Origin: Chitinophagaceae bacterium
Lineage (GTDB): Bacteria > Bacteroidota > Bacteroidia > Chitinophagales > Chitinophagaceae
Length of the DNA: 64,000 bases
Reading direction: 5' to 3'
NCBI GenBank assembly: GCA_024508725.1
Contig: JANINS010000003.1
Span: 682,001-746,000, forward strand
The notes beneath the pieces are model-generated. The model was not told the origin of the DNA. It saw only the letters and a list, made by a program, of their open reading frames with translations, and did not search any database. Shown piece after piece: positions 63,690 through 64,000 of this stretch. Both the position numbers and the translations under genes were made by a program. Every line of letters starts with the position of its first letter. Positions within the stretch are counted from its first letter, which is position 1.

Positions 63690-63760
63690 GTGAATAGTCA
63701 ATGGTGAATATTTGTGTTGAGTGATTTGTAAGTTTTGCCAATTCACTATTGACTTTTCAC
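63690..63760 (+). terminator. Imperfect inverted repeat after YceI, family C-like
   Basis: GTGAATAGTCAATGGTGAAT (63690-63709) pairs with ATTCACTATTGACTTTTCAC (63741-63760), with two mismatches and a 31-base loop. CTTTTG follows. The right arm shares TTGACTTTT with family C. Confidence 0.5.
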
Positions 63761-63780
63761 CTTTTGTTGATAGCGATCTA

Positions 63781-63830
63781 AAAAGTACAAGAGTCACGCT
63801 AAAGACGTGATGAATGCGACGCAACAGAAG
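63781..63830 (-). repeat. Dispersed repeat family A, copy 13 with an internal insert
   Basis: AAAAGTACAAGAGT (63781-63794) and GCGACGCAACAGAAG (63816-63830) are the two halves of the copy ending at 47005. They are separated here by ~21 bases (CACGCTAAAGACGTGATGAAT). It lies upstream of the last gene. Confidence 0.65.
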
Positions 63831-63869
63831 TCAAATAGTAGCAATGCAGCTTAGTTCAAAACAATAGAA

Positions 63870-64000
63870 ATGAATATAGAGATCATATCAGGAAGTCCGA
63901 GAAAGAACAGTGTTTCGTACAGAATCGCTTTACACCTTAAAGCTGCGCTGAGCCAAAAAACCAATCACAATATTGGTTTGATAGATGTGAGAGAATGGGA
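63870..64000 (+). CDS. NADPH-dependent FMN reductase family protein, 3' end cut off
   Basis: The first 43 codons only. MNIEIISGSPRKNSVSYRI is the classic start of NADPH-dependent FMN reductases/flavodoxin-like oxidoreductases, where SGSPRKNS binds the FMN phosphate. The chain then continues ALHLKAALSQKT...IGLIDVREW. It follows the MarR-pirin-YceI cluster, as flavin-dependent quinone or azo reductases often do. The rest lies outside the window. Confidence 0.85.
   Translation, partial: MNIEIISGSPRKNSVSYRIALHLKAALSQKTNHNIGLIDVREW

Overview
The window looks like chromosomal DNA of a Bacteroidota bacterium, most likely the family Chitinophagaceae. The sequence-level reasons are: a type IX secretion (T9SS) type B sorting domain on a giant secreted protein followed by a PorP/SprF-family gene; Bacteroidota-type promoter boxes (TAnnTTTG) in front of many genes and almost no Shine-Dalgarno sequences; and families typical of the phylum (DUF3667, GH3-like, HflX, tandem rhomboids, DUF4369-type redoxins, GxxExxY protein). 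The genus assignment is inference. No rRNA, CRISPR array, prophage or transposase is visible. There is one tRNA (Asn, GTT).

Layout. 1-3.8 kb: end of an outer-membrane beta-barrel gene, an hflX gene split by a one-base frameshift, tRNA-Asn and a MATE exporter. 4.2-17 kb: an 11.7-kb gene for a 3885-residue repeat-rich secreted protein with a T9SS type B tail, followed by its PorP/SprF partner. 17-20.4 kb: AI-2E-type permease, small membrane protein, gcvT and two lipoproteins. 20.5-23.5 kb: PspC protein, PadR regulator and a 63-residue protein with a probable PadR operator. 24-31.8 kb: methionine-type aminotransferase, a three-gene RND efflux operon and a small permease. 31.9-35.9 kb: phenylacetate genes (paaZ, enoyl-CoA hydratase) interrupted by a GxxExxY gene lying inside an inverted repeat, then an AlkA-like glycosylase. 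35.9-43.3 kb: carbonic anhydrase, NhaA, FabG, DUF3667 protein, GH3-like enzyme, LptB with an unusual C-terminal extension, and MetF. 43.3-55 kb: SurA-like isomerase, redoxin, RlmD, two rhomboids, two EEP-fold proteins, CysS and an L,D-transpeptidase-like protein. 55-60.8 kb: PAP2-like protein, sigma-54, SixA-like phosphatase, DMT transporter, glycosyltransferase and small proteins. 60.9-64 kb: a redox or electrophile-stress type cluster (MarR, two pirins, YceI, start of an FMN reductase).

The signals least explained by known genes are three families of short dispersed intergenic repeats. Family A has the core GCGACGCAACAGAAG, with 13 arms at 11 loci, two of them inverted pairs. Family B is a 35-bp sequence beginning AGCTAAGAG, with three good copies and one partial; two copies face each other around the GxxExxY gene. 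Family C is AAAAGTCAAAATTCAAAAG in hairpins. They sit at gene ends and in places supply the last codons and the stop of the adjacent gene. Other points of note are the exact ~770-bp super-repeat in the adhesin, the LptB extension, very short mRNA leaders, and candidate PadR and MarR operators.
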